Assembly (NCBI GenBank): GCA_020444165.1
Contig: JAHLLK010000016.1
Location: 1 to 64,000, forward strand
Reading direction: 5' to 3'
Source of the DNA: Deltaproteobacteria bacterium
GTDB taxonomy: Bacteria; Desulfobacterota; Desulfarculia; Desulfarculales; Desulfarculaceae
Length of the DNA stretch: 64,000 bases
How positions within the stretch are numbered: position 1 is the first letter of the stretch; each line of letters starts with the position of its first letter. The notes under the pieces were generated by a model. The model ran no database searches, was not told where the DNA came from, and saw only the letters and a list, made by a program, of their open reading frames with translations. This document shows, in pieces, positions 24,676 to 33,416 of this stretch. A program made the position numbers and the translations under genes.

Positions 24676-26790
24676 CTAAGCCGTGAGGGACAACCGCCGC
24701 CCGGTGAGTCGGGAGAGGGCTTCCAGAAGTTGGTGGCGGTCCAGGGGCTTGTGCAGGAGCTCCCACCCGCCGGTGGACTCCAGGGGCAGGTCCACCAGCT
24801 CCGCTCCCCAGCCGGTGAGGAACAAGAAGGGGGTGACCGGGCTGCCCGGGGGGTTCAGTTCGCCCCACAGGGAAGCGCCCCAGCCGTCGGGCAGGTACAG
24901 GTCGCAAACCAGTGCCTGGGGGGGTTCCTCGGCCGCCAGGAGGCGGGCCTGGCCCAGGCTGGCGGCCAGGCGCACCCGGCAGCCGGCGTGGGAGAGCAGC
25001 GCCTCCAGGCCCAGGGCCACCCCGGCCTCATCCTCCACCAGGAGCACCTCCAGACCGCCCAAGGCCGGGGGAGCTTCCGGTCCCGCGGGCGGGCGGGCCG
25101 GCTCGGCCGGGGCGGCGGGCAGCCGCACCGTGAAGGCCGCCCCGCCGTGAGCCTGGCTCTGCACCGTGATGTCCCCCCCGTGATCCCGCACCACCCCCAG
25201 GCTGCTGGACAGGCCCAGGCCCTGGCCCCGGGGGCCCTTGGTGGTGTAGAACGGCTCGAACACCCGGCGGGCCAGTTCCGGGGCCACGCCCGGCCCCTCG
25301 TCCAAAAAGGTGAGGAGCACCTGGCCGCCGCGGCGCCGGCCCCGCACACTGAGCCGGCCGCCCCGGGGCATGGCCTCCAAGGCGTTCTTGATCAGGTTCA
25401 GGAACACCTCCATCAGCTCGCCCCGCCGCACCCGCACCAGGAGATGGTCCTCCAACTGGAGTCTGAACTCCACCCGTTCGGCCCCCAGGCGGCCCCAGCC
25501 GGCCCGCACCAGGTCCACGGCCACCCGCACCAGGTCGCCGGCGGCCAGGGTCTCCAGCTCCCCGGCCGCGGCGCTCTGCCGCCCCACATAGGCCAACAGG
25601 CGGCGGACCATCTCGCCGCCGGCGGCGGCGCTGTCCCCGGCCGAGATCATGAGCCGGGCCGCCTCCTCCCGTTGGCGCGGCCCTCCCTGCAACAGGGGCT
25701 GGGCCGCCTCCAGGGCGCCGGCCACGGCCATGAGCACATTGTTGAAATTGTGGGCCACCCCGGCGGCCAGTTGGCGGAGGCTTTCCTCGCCCTGCCGGAG
25801 CAGGGTCACGTCCACCCCCACCCCCCAGCCGGCCCAGCCGGGCACCCGGGCGCCGGCCCCCAGGTTGGACCAGGAGATAAGCCGCCGCTCCCCCCCGGCG
25901 GTGGCCAACTCCCACTCCCGATCGCGGTAATCCTCCGCGGGGCTCCACCACGACCGGGGGTCGCGGCCCTGGGCCGCCCACCAGGGGAACAGGAGAGCGG
26001 CGGGATCGGCCAGGGACTTCATGCGCGCCGCGCTGTAGCCGCTGACCCGCTCGCACTCGTGGTTCCACACCAGGAGCCGGCCGTCCTCCCCGCAGGCGTA
26101 GAGCATCACCGGCAGGTTCTCCAGGGTGCCGCGCATGCCCTGTTCCCGGGCGGCCGCCACTTCCCGGGCCTGCCGCAGGCTTTCCTGGTTCCGTTGGAAA
26201 TAGAGGAGCAACAGGCCCAGGGCGGTCCAGACCTCGAAGGTGGCGGCCAGCAAAAAGGCCAGGTTCCAAAAGGGGGTCTCCCCGGCCGCAAAGGGGAAGG
26301 TGGCCTGCAACAGGGCCCAAGCCACCAGGGCCGGCCCGGCCACGAAGCTCTCCCACTGGCCCGGCCGGCGGCGGAGCAAAAGTTCCACGCCGGAGCGGCC
26401 GTAACAGTAGGCCACCATCCAGGCGCAAGGCAGGGTGGTCACGGCCAGGCCCAATTGCAGGCGGTCGCCTACGAAGACCCAGACATAGGAGACGGCCATG
26501 ACCCAAAGGGGCCAGCGCAGCCGGGGCTTGCCCGCGAACTCCCGCGTGCCGGTCAAGAGGCACAGAGCCCCCACCACGGCCAGGCTGGCGTAGAGGCCCG
26601 AGGCCCAGGACAGCCGGGAGATGTTGATCATGAGCAACATGAGGGGATAGCGCAGGAGATAGGCGGTCCAGGCCCCGGTCCACCAGGCCAGAAAGCCTTC
26701 CCGCCGCCGCACCAGGAGCACCACGTACACCATGTACAGCACAAAGGAAGCCGTGAGGCCGGCCACTATCTTGGGAATGGTCCAGTCCAC
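24676..26790 (-). CDS. Multi-helix hybrid sensor histidine kinase with C-terminal receiver
   Basis: About 704 residues from the GTG at 26790; an ATG-type frame 63 codons further upstream adds atypical low-complexity sequence, so the start is uncertain. Six or seven membrane helices occupy the first 230 residues, followed by a PAS-like segment (GTLENLPVMLYACGEDGRLLVW), the phospho-His motif GVAHNFNNVLMA, an ATPase domain (NALEAMPRGG, DEGPGVAPELA, GQGLGLSSSLGV) and a receiver (VLLVEDEAGVAL, acceptor Asp in VCDLYLPD). No partner regulator is adjacent, so the phosphoryl group probably passes to the internal receiver or an unlinked protein. Confidence 0.9.
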   Translation of the reverse strand: MDWTIPKIVAGLTASFVLYMVYVVLLVRRREGFLAWWTGAWTAYLLRYPLMLLMINISRLSWASGLYASLAVVGALCLLTGTREFAGKPRLRWPLWVMAVSYVWVFVGDRLQLGLAVTTLPCAWMVAYCYGRSGVELLLRRRPGQWESFVAGPALVAWALLQATFPFAAGETPFWNLAFLLAATFEVWTALGLLLLYFQRNQESLRQAREVAAAREQGMRGTLENLPVMLYACGEDGRLLVWNHECERVSGYSAARMKSLADPAALLFPWWAAQGRDPRSWWSPAEDYRDREWELATAGGERRLISWSNLGAGARVPGWAGWGVGVDVTLLRQGEESLRQLAAGVAHNFNNVLMAVAGALEAAQPLLQGGPRQREEAARLMISAGDSAAAGGEMVRRLLAYVGRQSAAAGELETLAAGDLVRVAVDLVRAGWGRLGAERVEFRLQLEDHLLVRVRRGELMEVFLNLIKNALEAMPRGGRLSVRGRRRGGQVLLTFLDEGPGVAPELARRVFEPFYTTKGPRGQGLGLSSSLGVVRDHGGDITVQSQAHGGAAFTVRLPAAPAEPARPPAGPEAPPALGGLEVLLVEDEAGVALGLEALLSHAGCRVRLAASLGQARLLAAEEPPQALVCDLYLPDGWGASLWGELNPPGSPVTPFLFLTGWGAELVDLPLESTGGWELLHKPLDRHQLLEALSRLTGRRLSLTA

Positions 26791-27164
26791 TAGAGGATAG
26801 CTTACCCCAGAGCCGGCCGGAAGGGGCTTCCGTCCGCTCCTCCCCCGGAGCGGGGGCTCAGGCGGGTTTTGGGGGCAGGTCCGGGGATTGCCGCTCCCCG
26901 CGCGCTCCCCAGGGGAACCCGCGCAAAATAGAACGAGAAATCCCTCCTTCACCATATCCCAGACGGACTCCGGCGGCAAGAATCCCGGTGGCGGCGCAAG
27001 CCTGCCGGGCGGTAGCGGCCGGACCGGAGAGGGGGCAAAGGGAAAAAGATTGATCTTTACCCCCCGGCCGGATATGAGTCCCGGCAGGGCGGTCCCCTGC
27101 CCTATCCGCCAAGAAACGGGGCTCCGGCTCTTGGCCGGGACGCCCGCGCAAAGAAAGAGCTGCG
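26791..27164. other. Divergent spacer between hybrid kinase and thioesterase
   Basis: I see no convincing gene. A + strand promoter for the thioesterase is possible at 27050-27078. The part next to the kinase is open on the minus strand but has low-complexity coding. Confidence 0.5.
27050..27078 (+). promoter_or_regulatory. Possible sigma-70 promoter for the thioesterase gene
   Basis: -35 TTGATC (27050-27055), 17-nt spacer, -10 TATGAG (27073-27078), about 85 nt before the ATG. Confidence 0.4.
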
Positions 27165-27716
27165 ATGTACGTATGGCTTCGAGCGGCCCGGGCGCTCGCC
27201 CGCTCCCGCAGGGCCCCTTCCCTGGGCATGCTGGACGACTCAGTGCTCCGCCTCCGGGTGGGCCTGGGCGATCTGGACGTGAACTTTCATTTGAACAACG
27301 GCCGCTATTTGACCCTGATGGACGTGGGGCGCCTGGATCTGCTGGGCCGCACGGGCATGCTGCGGCTTTTGTACCGGAACAAGTGGTGGCCCCGCCTGGC
27401 CTCGGCCACCATCCGCTACCGCCGCTCCCTGGAGGCCTTCGAGGCTTTTGAGCTGCGGACCCGGGCCCGCTATTGGGACGCCAAATGGCTCTACCTGGAG
27501 AGCCTCTTCGAGCGCCAGGGCGAGGTTTGCGCCCAGGGTCTGGTGAAGTGGGTGTTCAAGGAGGCCGACGGCCGCACCGTGGCCCCGGCCACGGTATCCC
27601 GGGCTTTGGGCGGGCCGGACGAGCCCCCGCCGTCGCCGCCGGGCCTGGACGCTTGGCAGACCTGGGAGGGCCTGACCTTGCGGGAGATGAGCCGGGCATC
27701 GGCCAGGGAGGACTGA
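27165..27716 (+). CDS. Acyl-CoA thioesterase-like protein (hotdog fold)
   Basis: 183 residues of the 4HBT/THEM6-like thioesterase group. The characteristic segment DLDVNFHLNNGRYLTLMD is present (about 38-55), containing the Asp and the HLNNG helix start that define the active site, followed by the strands ATIRYRRSLEAFEAFELRTR and AKWLYLESLF. An Arg-rich N-terminus and an acidic, Pro-rich C-terminal tail extend the core. It probably hydrolyses acyl-CoA or acyl-ACP. Monocistronic. Confidence 0.82.
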   Translation: MYVWLRAARALARSRRAPSLGMLDDSVLRLRVGLGDLDVNFHLNNGRYLTLMDVGRLDLLGRTGMLRLLYRNKWWPRLASATIRYRRSLEAFEAFELRTRARYWDAKWLYLESLFERQGEVCAQGLVKWVFKEADGRTVAPATVSRALGGPDEPPPSPPGLDAWQTWEGLTLREMSRASARED

Positions 27717-28309
27717 CCCGGCGACGAAGAGGACCCTCCGTCGGACCCGGACCGACTGCGACTGGCCGGAAAGCTCATGGGAAAAGGTGGGTGGTCCTCC
27801 TGGGCCGGGAAGGCTTGGCCGCCGCCTGAAAAAATCTGGTAGCCCGTCCTGAGGGACCCTGCCAGGTATTGAGGTGGGGAACGGCGGGCGGGTTGACCGC
27901 CGAGAGCCGGGCGCAAGCCCGCCTGGCCCCGGGGGGGACGGCTGGTGTTTCAGTCACAAAGGATCGGTCGCAATTTTATATGGCCCCGGGGGGAACGGCG
28001 GGCGTTTTAGTCACAGAGGGCCGGGCGCAAGCCAGCCTGGCCCCGGGGGGAACGGCTGGCGTTTTAGTCACAGAGGGTCGGGCGCCATTTTATATGGCCC
28101 CGGGGGGGGTAAGCCTTGCGGCCGGCGTGAGCCCAGCGCCGCTATAACCACTCCACTCGCGCGGCCGGTCCGCAAGGTGATTTTTATATATCGCAAATGG
28201 AGGGTCCTGCCAAGTTACAAATTTCACTTTCTGCGCCTTTGGCCCGAGAGAGGGGCGGCAGGTGGTGCAGCTTGACTAAAGGGGCCAAAAAGGGAAACAA
28301 TAGGCTGCC
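27717..28309. other. Gene-free region holding a tandem repeat array
   Basis: No supported gene. The 57-bp array is at about 27905-28110. The last 150 nt before the lipoprotein gene are more AT-rich (TTTTTATATATCGC near 28181-28194) and probably hold its promoter, but no clear -35/-10 pair is seen. Confidence 0.6.
27905..28110 (+). repeat. 57-bp tandem repeat array with alternating variants
   Basis: The core GGCCCCGGGGGG recurs with C-runs starting at 27927, 27984, 28041 and 28098, exactly 57 bp apart, followed by ACGGCTGGCGTTTTAGTCAC-like sequence and AGAGGGYCGGGCGC. The bases before the core alternate between CAAGCC..CCTGG (copies 1 and 3) and CAATTTTATATGG or CATTTTATATGG (copies 2 and 4), giving a 114-bp higher-order period. 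Since 57 is a multiple of 3, a frame stays open across it with a 19-residue repeat, but I find no evidence that it is translated. Confidence 0.88.
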
Positions 28310-28837
28310 ATGAAGATATCGCGCGCCCCCCATCGGGCGGCCTCTGGCGCCCCGCAGCCCGACCGCCGCCGCTTTCTCTCCACCGGCTGGTGGGTGGCGG
28401 GGCTGTTGTTGCTGGGACCGGCTTGGGGGGCGGGTTGCGGCCTGTTCGGCTCCTCGGTGCCGCCGGAACCGGTGCTGGAGACCAAGGTCCTCAACATCTA
28501 CCTGGACCGGCTGTTCAACCAGGGTCAGGAGCTGCCGGTGGACATTGCCTATGCCACCAAGGAGCAACCGGTGCAGCTGCTCACCGGCTACGGCCCCCAG
28601 CAGTGGTTCGAGGGCAAGAAGCGTGACGAATGGCCCTACAAGCAGGGGCTGATGCTGAACCAGGGGACCTCGTCTCCTTGGCCGGTGACCCTGAACGCGC
28701 CCCCGCATTGCAACGCCATGGTGGTGTTCGCCAACTACCTGGGCCTGGTGGGTCCCCGGGGACAGATGGCGGTTTTCGACGCCAAATCCAAACCCGAGGA
28801 GGTGGTTTTTGTCACGGGAAAAGGCCTTTTCCGCTAA
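28310..28837 (+). CDS. Lipoprotein, paralogue of the next gene; TssJ-like (tentative)
   Basis: 175 residues. An Arg-rich stretch DRRRFLSTG before the hydrophobic core looks like a twin-arginine motif, and a lipobox ends at WGAGC. The mature part shares a pattern with the next protein: LPVDIAYATKE, GPQQWFEGKKRDEWP, and MVVFANYLG near the end. That layout (an initial strand with LPV, a WF pair, a late hydrophobic strand) recalls the TssJ outer-membrane lipoprotein of type VI secretion, but identity is too low to be sure by eye. The gene opens a three-gene unit ending in a TssB-TssC-like sheath protein. Confidence 0.72.
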   Translation: MKISRAPHRAASGAPQPDRRRFLSTGWWVAGLLLLGPAWGAGCGLFGSSVPPEPVLETKVLNIYLDRLFNQGQELPVDIAYATKEQPVQLLTGYGPQQWFEGKKRDEWPYKQGLMLNQGTSSPWPVTLNAPPHCNAMVVFANYLGLVGPRGQMAVFDAKSKPEEVVFVTGKGLFR

Positions 28838-29327
28838 CCGCTCCCGGCGGGCGGCGTTGTCCCGGGCGGCTGGGCTGCTCGGGGTGGCGGCGCTCCTCCT
28901 GGTGGTTTCCGCCTGCGCCTCCAGCCCCTACTCCGAGGTCTCGGTGCAGTCGTTGGTGTTCCAGGCCGACCCGGTGATCAACGGCGGCCAGCTTTTGCCG
29001 GTGGACGTGATCTACGTGACCTACCTCCAAGACCTGCGCAAATTCACCAGCCTGGGCCCGGATCAATGGTTTCAGTCGCCGGAGCGGGCCGAATGGCCGG
29101 CGCGGGAGTCCTTTGGCATCACCGGCGGTGAGACGGTGCGGGTGGATTTGAACCCCGTGCTCCTGGACCGCACTTCCTATCTTTTGGTGTTTACCAATTA
29201 TAAAAACGTGACCAATCCCTCCCCCCAGCAGGTGGTGCTGGACGCCAGCGCCAACAGCGAGGAGACCATCCTGGTCCACGCCCAGAGCCTGGAGCCCTTG
29301 AACCCGGCCCTGCGCGAACCTTACTGA
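28809..29327 (+). CDS. Lipoprotein, paralogue of the previous gene; TssJ-like (tentative)
   Basis: 172 residues from a TTG at 28809, which is preceded by GAGGAGG at 28796-28802 and overlaps the previous gene by 29 nt; this argues for translational coupling. The signal ends in the lipobox VSAC. The mature part has LPVDVIYVTYL, GPDQWFQSPERAEWP, a Gly-Gly turn and YLLVFTNYKNV, matching its paralogue. An internal TTG at 28857 is an alternative start. Both lipoproteins and the sheath-like protein are probably one operon closed by the terminator at 30779-30830. Confidence 0.75.
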   Translation: MSREKAFSANRSRRAALSRAAGLLGVAALLLVVSACASSPYSEVSVQSLVFQADPVINGGQLLPVDVIYVTYLQDLRKFTSLGPDQWFQSPERAEWPARESFGITGGETVRVDLNPVLLDRTSYLLVFTNYKNVTNPSPQQVVLDASANSEETILVHAQSLEPLNPALREPY

Positions 29328-29339
29328 AAGGAGCGTCCC

Positions 29340-30695
29340 ATGCCCACGCCCTTCAAGCTCATGGTGCTGGCCGACCTGGTCCCTGGACAGCCTCCGGCCG
29401 GGCCTCACCAGGTGGCGCCGGGGGGAGCCGGCGACCTGTTGGCCAAGCTGGCCCCGGAGATGCGGCTCGGCGATCCCCAGGTGGAGCTGAAATTCACCTC
29501 GCTGGAGGATTTCACCCCGCCGTCGGTGCAAAAGGGCCGCCAGGAGCTGGCCGCCAACCCGGCCAAGCTGACCGCGGTGTTGCATCACCCCTTGTTCCAG
29601 GCCTTGGAATCGGCCTGGCGGGGGCTGGATTACCTGGCCCGGGCCTTGCCGCCCGAGGGGGTGGAGCTGTGGGTGCTGCCCACCTCGCGGGACGAGGTGC
29701 GGAGCCGCTTCTATGACCGGGTGTTCAAGCCGGAGTACGACGGGGTGGCCAATCCTTCGGGGGCGGTGCTCCTGGACTTCGACTTTGACCACAAGCCGGC
29801 GTCGCTCGCCGTGTTGGCCGATCTGGCCAAGATGGGCCAGGCTATGTCCGTGCCCCTGGCGGCCCAGGCCCCGGCCTCCTTCTTCGGGGTCAAGACCCTG
29901 TTGCACTTGCCGGCCCTGGGCGGCCTGGACAAGCGCCTGGCCGGACCGGATTACACCTCCTTCACGGCTTTCCGCCAGAAGGAGGAGGCCACCTGGCTGT
30001 CCCTGATGGTGAACCGTTTCCTGCTGCGCCCGCCGTTCGAGGGCCTGGCCTACACCGAGCCGGCCAGCGCCGGCGAGCCGGAGAGCTATCTCTGGGGCCG
30101 GGCGGTGTGGCTGTTGGGGGCCAATTTGGTACGGGCCTGGGCCCGGGACGGCATGCCCATCGGCATCAGCGGCATGGGCCTGGGCGGGGAGCAGCGGGGC
30201 CTGGCGCTCCGGGATCTGCCCATCTCCCGCAAGGAGACGGTCAAGACGCCTTTGGAGGCGGTGTTCCCCTTGGATCTGACCGAGATGCTGCCCTATTTCG
30301 GCCTCTCGCCCATCACCCAGCTCCCGGGCGAGCTGGGCGGGGCCCAGACGCCGGACGCGGTGTACCTGCACCTGGCCGCCAACCTGCGCCAGTTCACCGA
30401 CCCGACCCAGGCGCGGCCGGGGCTCCTTTTGGTTTACGCCACCCTGGCCTACGCCCTGTCCTTGGGCCGGGCCAGCAACCTGGCCCTGTCCTTGGCGCCG
30501 GAAATGGCCGGCTTGGCCCCGGCCGAGGCCGCGGCCCAACTGCAACAACGCCTCAGCGGGGAACTGGGGCCCCTGGGGCAGGGGGAGATGGCCGTGACGC
30601 CGGAGGACGGCGCGCTGCACGTGCTGCACAAGCCCAGCGCCCGCATCCACGGCAAGAACTTTGAGCTGGAGTTTGACGTGCCCTTGCCAGGATAA
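29340..30695 (+). CDS. TssB-TssC-like fused contractile-sheath protein
   Basis: 451 residues; AAGGAG precedes the ATG. Residues 1-80 match the TssB pattern: PFKLMVLADL, LLAKLAPEM, then VELKFTSLEDFTPPSV (48-63). From residue 81 the sequence switches to TssC landmarks: LHHPLFQALESAWRGLDYL (81-99), LLDFDFDH (144-151) with LAVLADLAKMGQAMSVPLAA, ASFFG (179-183), FTAFRQKEEATWLSL (208-222), NRFLLRPPF (225-233) and LWGRAVWLLGANLV (251-264). Separate TssB and TssC would total about 650 residues, so this is a shortened fusion. No TssM, TssK, Hcp, VgrG, baseplate or ClpV gene is in the window. It may be a sheath-derived structural protein with another role. Confidence 0.75.
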   Translation: MPTPFKLMVLADLVPGQPPAGPHQVAPGGAGDLLAKLAPEMRLGDPQVELKFTSLEDFTPPSVQKGRQELAANPAKLTAVLHHPLFQALESAWRGLDYLARALPPEGVELWVLPTSRDEVRSRFYDRVFKPEYDGVANPSGAVLLDFDFDHKPASLAVLADLAKMGQAMSVPLAAQAPASFFGVKTLLHLPALGGLDKRLAGPDYTSFTAFRQKEEATWLSLMVNRFLLRPPFEGLAYTEPASAGEPESYLWGRAVWLLGANLVRAWARDGMPIGISGMGLGGEQRGLALRDLPISRKETVKTPLEAVFPLDLTEMLPYFGLSPITQLPGELGGAQTPDAVYLHLAANLRQFTDPTQARPGLLLVYATLAYALSLGRASNLALSLAPEMAGLAPAEAAAQLQQRLSGELGPLGQGEMAVTPEDGALHVLHKPSARIHGKNFELEFDVPLPG

Positions 30696-30778
30696 GGGAA
30701 GGCCGCAACACCCAAGCCTGGTCTGGCCCCGAAACGGGCGGCGGGCGGCTTTGGCCGCGGCCGTCCGGGGGCCGACGC

Positions 30779-30830
30779 CAAGCCAGCCCAGCGGAGTATG
30801 CCCCTTCGCCGGGGCTGGCTTGTGCTTTTT
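30779..30830 (+). terminator. Intrinsic terminator after the sheath-like gene
   Basis: An 11-bp stem CAAGCCAGCCC (30779-30789) with GGGCTGGCTTG (30812-30822), followed by T5 at 30826-30830. It isolates the lipoprotein-sheath unit from the chemoreceptor gene. Confidence 0.6.
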
Positions 30831-30920
30831 CGGCCCGATTTTCCGTGGGGGGAAGCCGGAGCCGCCGATCTGCCGCCAACATCAGGGCGCCTCACCGCCC
30901 GCTGGAAGGGGGAAGCCAGG

Positions 30921-33398
30921 ATGAGTAGCAAGCTGGGGAAGAACCTGAGCCTGGGCTGGAAGATGTTCGGCGGTTTTTCGGCGCTTTTGTTGTTGATGGT
31001 CCTGGTGGCCGGGGTGGGCTATCGCAGCATGAACCGGGTGGCCCAGGGGGCCAGGCTGGGCCGGGAGGTCAGCGGCTTGGTGGCCAGCCTGGGGGCGGCT
31101 CGTCTGGCGGAGAAGGACTTCATGTTGAGCCACCAGGCGGCCACGCGAAAGAAGGTGAGCGCCCAGGTGGCGGAGATAGAGAGAGTGGCCCAGGAGGCCC
31201 ACGAGCGGCTGGGCGGCGGACCGGCCGGCCAGCAGATGCAAAAGGTGGCCCAGGAGGCCCAGGCCTACCTCACGGCTTTTGACTCCTATGCGGGCATGGA
31301 GGAGGAAAAGGCCTCCCGGGCAAAGACCCTCCTTTCGGCCGGCGACGGGGTGCTGGCCCAGGCCCAGGCCATCGCCACCAACCAGGACAAGGAGCTGGCC
31401 GAGGAAAGCCAGCGGATCGCCCAGGACGCCGAGGGCGTGGCCAAGGTGGCGGAATATACCTTCCGCATGGTGCAGCGCACCATGGAGGTGCTGAGTCGCG
31501 GCGATCTTTACCTGGTGGCCGGCCGTACCGGCCAGGCCGGCAACTGGCTGGACGAGATCGCGGCCCTGGAGGTGATGCTGGGCATGCTGACGCGCAAGCT
31601 CAGCGACGCCTCCAGCCAGGAGAAGATCGCCCTGCTCCAAGGCAAGTTCCAGGAATACAAAAAGCTGGCCGAGAGCCTTGCCGAAGCCAAAAATCCTGCC
31701 CAGGAGGCGCAAGTCCAGGAGTTGGGCCGGGAGTTGGTGGACATCCTGGATGGGATCCGGGTGGCCGAGGGCATCAAGCTGACCGTGACCCAGGGGTATT
31801 TGCGGGACATCTTGAAGGCCAAGACCGCGGCGGCCCGCGAAGCCGGGGAGATGGGCCGGGACATGCTCCTGATCCGCCAGAGCGAGAAGCTGTTTCTGGC
31901 CGCGGGGGACATGAAGGAGGGCCGCAAGGTGCTCCGCCTGGGCCCCAAATTGAAGGCGCGGGCGGAGAAGCTGTTGGCGACGACCAAGTTGGAGCGGGAC
32001 CAGAAGGATCTGAACCAACTCCTGACTTCTTTGAGCAGCTACTTGCAGGAATTCGGCCAGGTGATGGAGCTGTCCCTGCGCCAGAACCTGGCGGCCCAGG
32101 CCATGGAACAGGCGGCGGAGACGGCCGAGGCGGCCTGCCGGGAGGCCCTGGCGAGCCAGGAAGCGGTGTTGGACGCGGAGCGCACCTCGGCTCTGTGGTA
32201 CATGGCGGGGTACACCCTGGCCGCGGTGCTCCTGGGGCTGCTTTTGGGTTGGCTCATCACCCGCAGCCTGGCCAAGCCGGTGCGCCGGGCCATGCACCTG
32301 GCCGAGGCCATCCGGCGGGGTGATTTGAGCCGGCGGATCAAGAGCGACCAGGGCGACGAGGTGGGCCGGCTTTCGCGGGCCCTGGACGCCATGGCCGACC
32401 ATCTGGAGGAGCGGGCCCGCCTGGCCGAGGCCATCGCCCGGGGCGAGTTGTACCACCCGGTGGAGCTGGCTTCGGAGGAGGACGTGTTGGGCCGGGCGCT
32501 GTTGACCATGACCCAGGGTTTGCAGGAGATCGTAGGCGCCATAAAGCAGAGCAGCCGGGAGGTGGTGCTGGGGTCGCGGGAGATCAGCCAGGCCAGCCAG
32601 GCCATTTCGGCCGGGGCCAGCGAGCAGGCCGCGGCTTTGGAGCAGATCGTCAGCTCGCTGGCGCAGGTGGGGGCCCAAGGGCAGACCAACGCCGATCACG
32701 CCGACCAGGCGGACGCCATTTCGAGCCAGGCCAGCCAGGCTGTTTCGGCCAGCGACCAGCACATGGCCCAGATGTCGGCGGCCATGAACGAGATCACCAC
32801 CTCCAGCCGGGACATCGCGGGCATCATCAAGGTCATCGACGACATCGCCTTCCAGACCAATTTGTTGTCGCTGAACGCGGCGGTGGAGGCGGCGCGGGCG
32901 GGCTCTCACGGCAAGGGATTCGCGGTGGTGGCCTCGGAGGTCAGGAACCTGGCCAACAAGAGCGCCGAGGCGGCGCAGCGCACGGCGGAGCTGATCGAGG
33001 GGGCCTTGAAGAAGACTTCCCGGGGCAAGGAGATGGCCGAGGCCACGGCCCGGGCCCTGGGGAACGCGGCCCAGAGCATCGGCCAGGTGAGCGCCCTGGC
33101 CGGGGACATCGCGGACGCCTCCCGCCAGCAGGCCGAGGCGGTGTTGCAGATCAACGCGGGCCTGGAGCAGATCGACCTGGTGACCCAGCACAACACGGCC
33201 ACCACCGAGGAGACCGCAGCGGCGGCGCAGAAGCTCACCGGCCAGGCCGACGACCTCTTGCTGGTGCTGGAGCGCTTCCGCCTGGAGCCCGTGGAAGCAG
33301 GCCCGGACGAGAAGGAGGGAACGGAAACCGGTGCGCTGCCGGGCCCGGAGGGGCCGGACGAGGACCGGCTGCTGACCGGGAGCCAGGTGGAGTTTTAG
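30921..33398 (+). CDS. Methyl-accepting chemotaxis protein with HBM-type sensor
   Basis: 825 residues from the ATG at 30921. A membrane helix (about 15-38), a long all-helical periplasmic region (about 40-415) of the kind called helical bimodular (MNRVAQGARLGREVSG, ARLAEKDFMLSH), a second helix (YMAGYTLAAVLLGLLLGWLI), HAMP, and the cytoplasmic coiled coil with the conserved tip IAFQTNLLSLNAAVEAARAG. No C-terminal pentapeptide for CheR/CheB tethering. HBM receptors characterised elsewhere sense carboxylic acids; the carboxylate uptake locus next door makes that plausible here. Confidence 0.93.
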   Translation: MSSKLGKNLSLGWKMFGGFSALLLLMVLVAGVGYRSMNRVAQGARLGREVSGLVASLGAARLAEKDFMLSHQAATRKKVSAQVAEIERVAQEAHERLGGGPAGQQMQKVAQEAQAYLTAFDSYAGMEEEKASRAKTLLSAGDGVLAQAQAIATNQDKELAEESQRIAQDAEGVAKVAEYTFRMVQRTMEVLSRGDLYLVAGRTGQAGNWLDEIAALEVMLGMLTRKLSDASSQEKIALLQGKFQEYKKLAESLAEAKNPAQEAQVQELGRELVDILDGIRVAEGIKLTVTQGYLRDILKAKTAAAREAGEMGRDMLLIRQSEKLFLAAGDMKEGRKVLRLGPKLKARAEKLLATTKLERDQKDLNQLLTSLSSYLQEFGQVMELSLRQNLAAQAMEQAAETAEAACREALASQEAVLDAERTSALWYMAGYTLAAVLLGLLLGWLITRSLAKPVRRAMHLAEAIRRGDLSRRIKSDQGDEVGRLSRALDAMADHLEERARLAEAIARGELYHPVELASEEDVLGRALLTMTQGLQEIVGAIKQSSREVVLGSREISQASQAISAGASEQAAALEQIVSSLAQVGAQGQTNADHADQADAISSQASQAVSASDQHMAQMSAAMNEITTSSRDIAGIIKVIDDIAFQTNLLSLNAAVEAARAGSHGKGFAVVASEVRNLANKSAEAAQRTAELIEGALKKTSRGKEMAEATARALGNAAQSIGQVSALAGDIADASRQQAEAVLQINAGLEQIDLVTQHNTATTEETAAAAQKLTGQADDLLLVLERFRLEPVEAGPDEKEGTETGALPGPEGPDEDRLLTGSQVEF

Positions 33399-33416
33399 GC
33401 AGTCTCACCCCCAAAC

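Noticed and set aside
27905..28110. CRISPR array
   Set aside because: The units are contiguous 57-bp copies with no unique spacers, and no cas genes are present.
27869..28147. 92-residue frame with 19-residue repeats over the 57-bp array
   Set aside because: It follows from a repeat length divisible by 3; there is no ribosome site, and the array starts and ends without regard to the frame.
28310..33398. Complete type VI secretion locus
   Set aside because: Only a sheath-like fusion and two possible TssJ-like lipoproteins are present; no Hcp, VgrG, baseplate, TssM, TssL or ClpV gene is found in the window.
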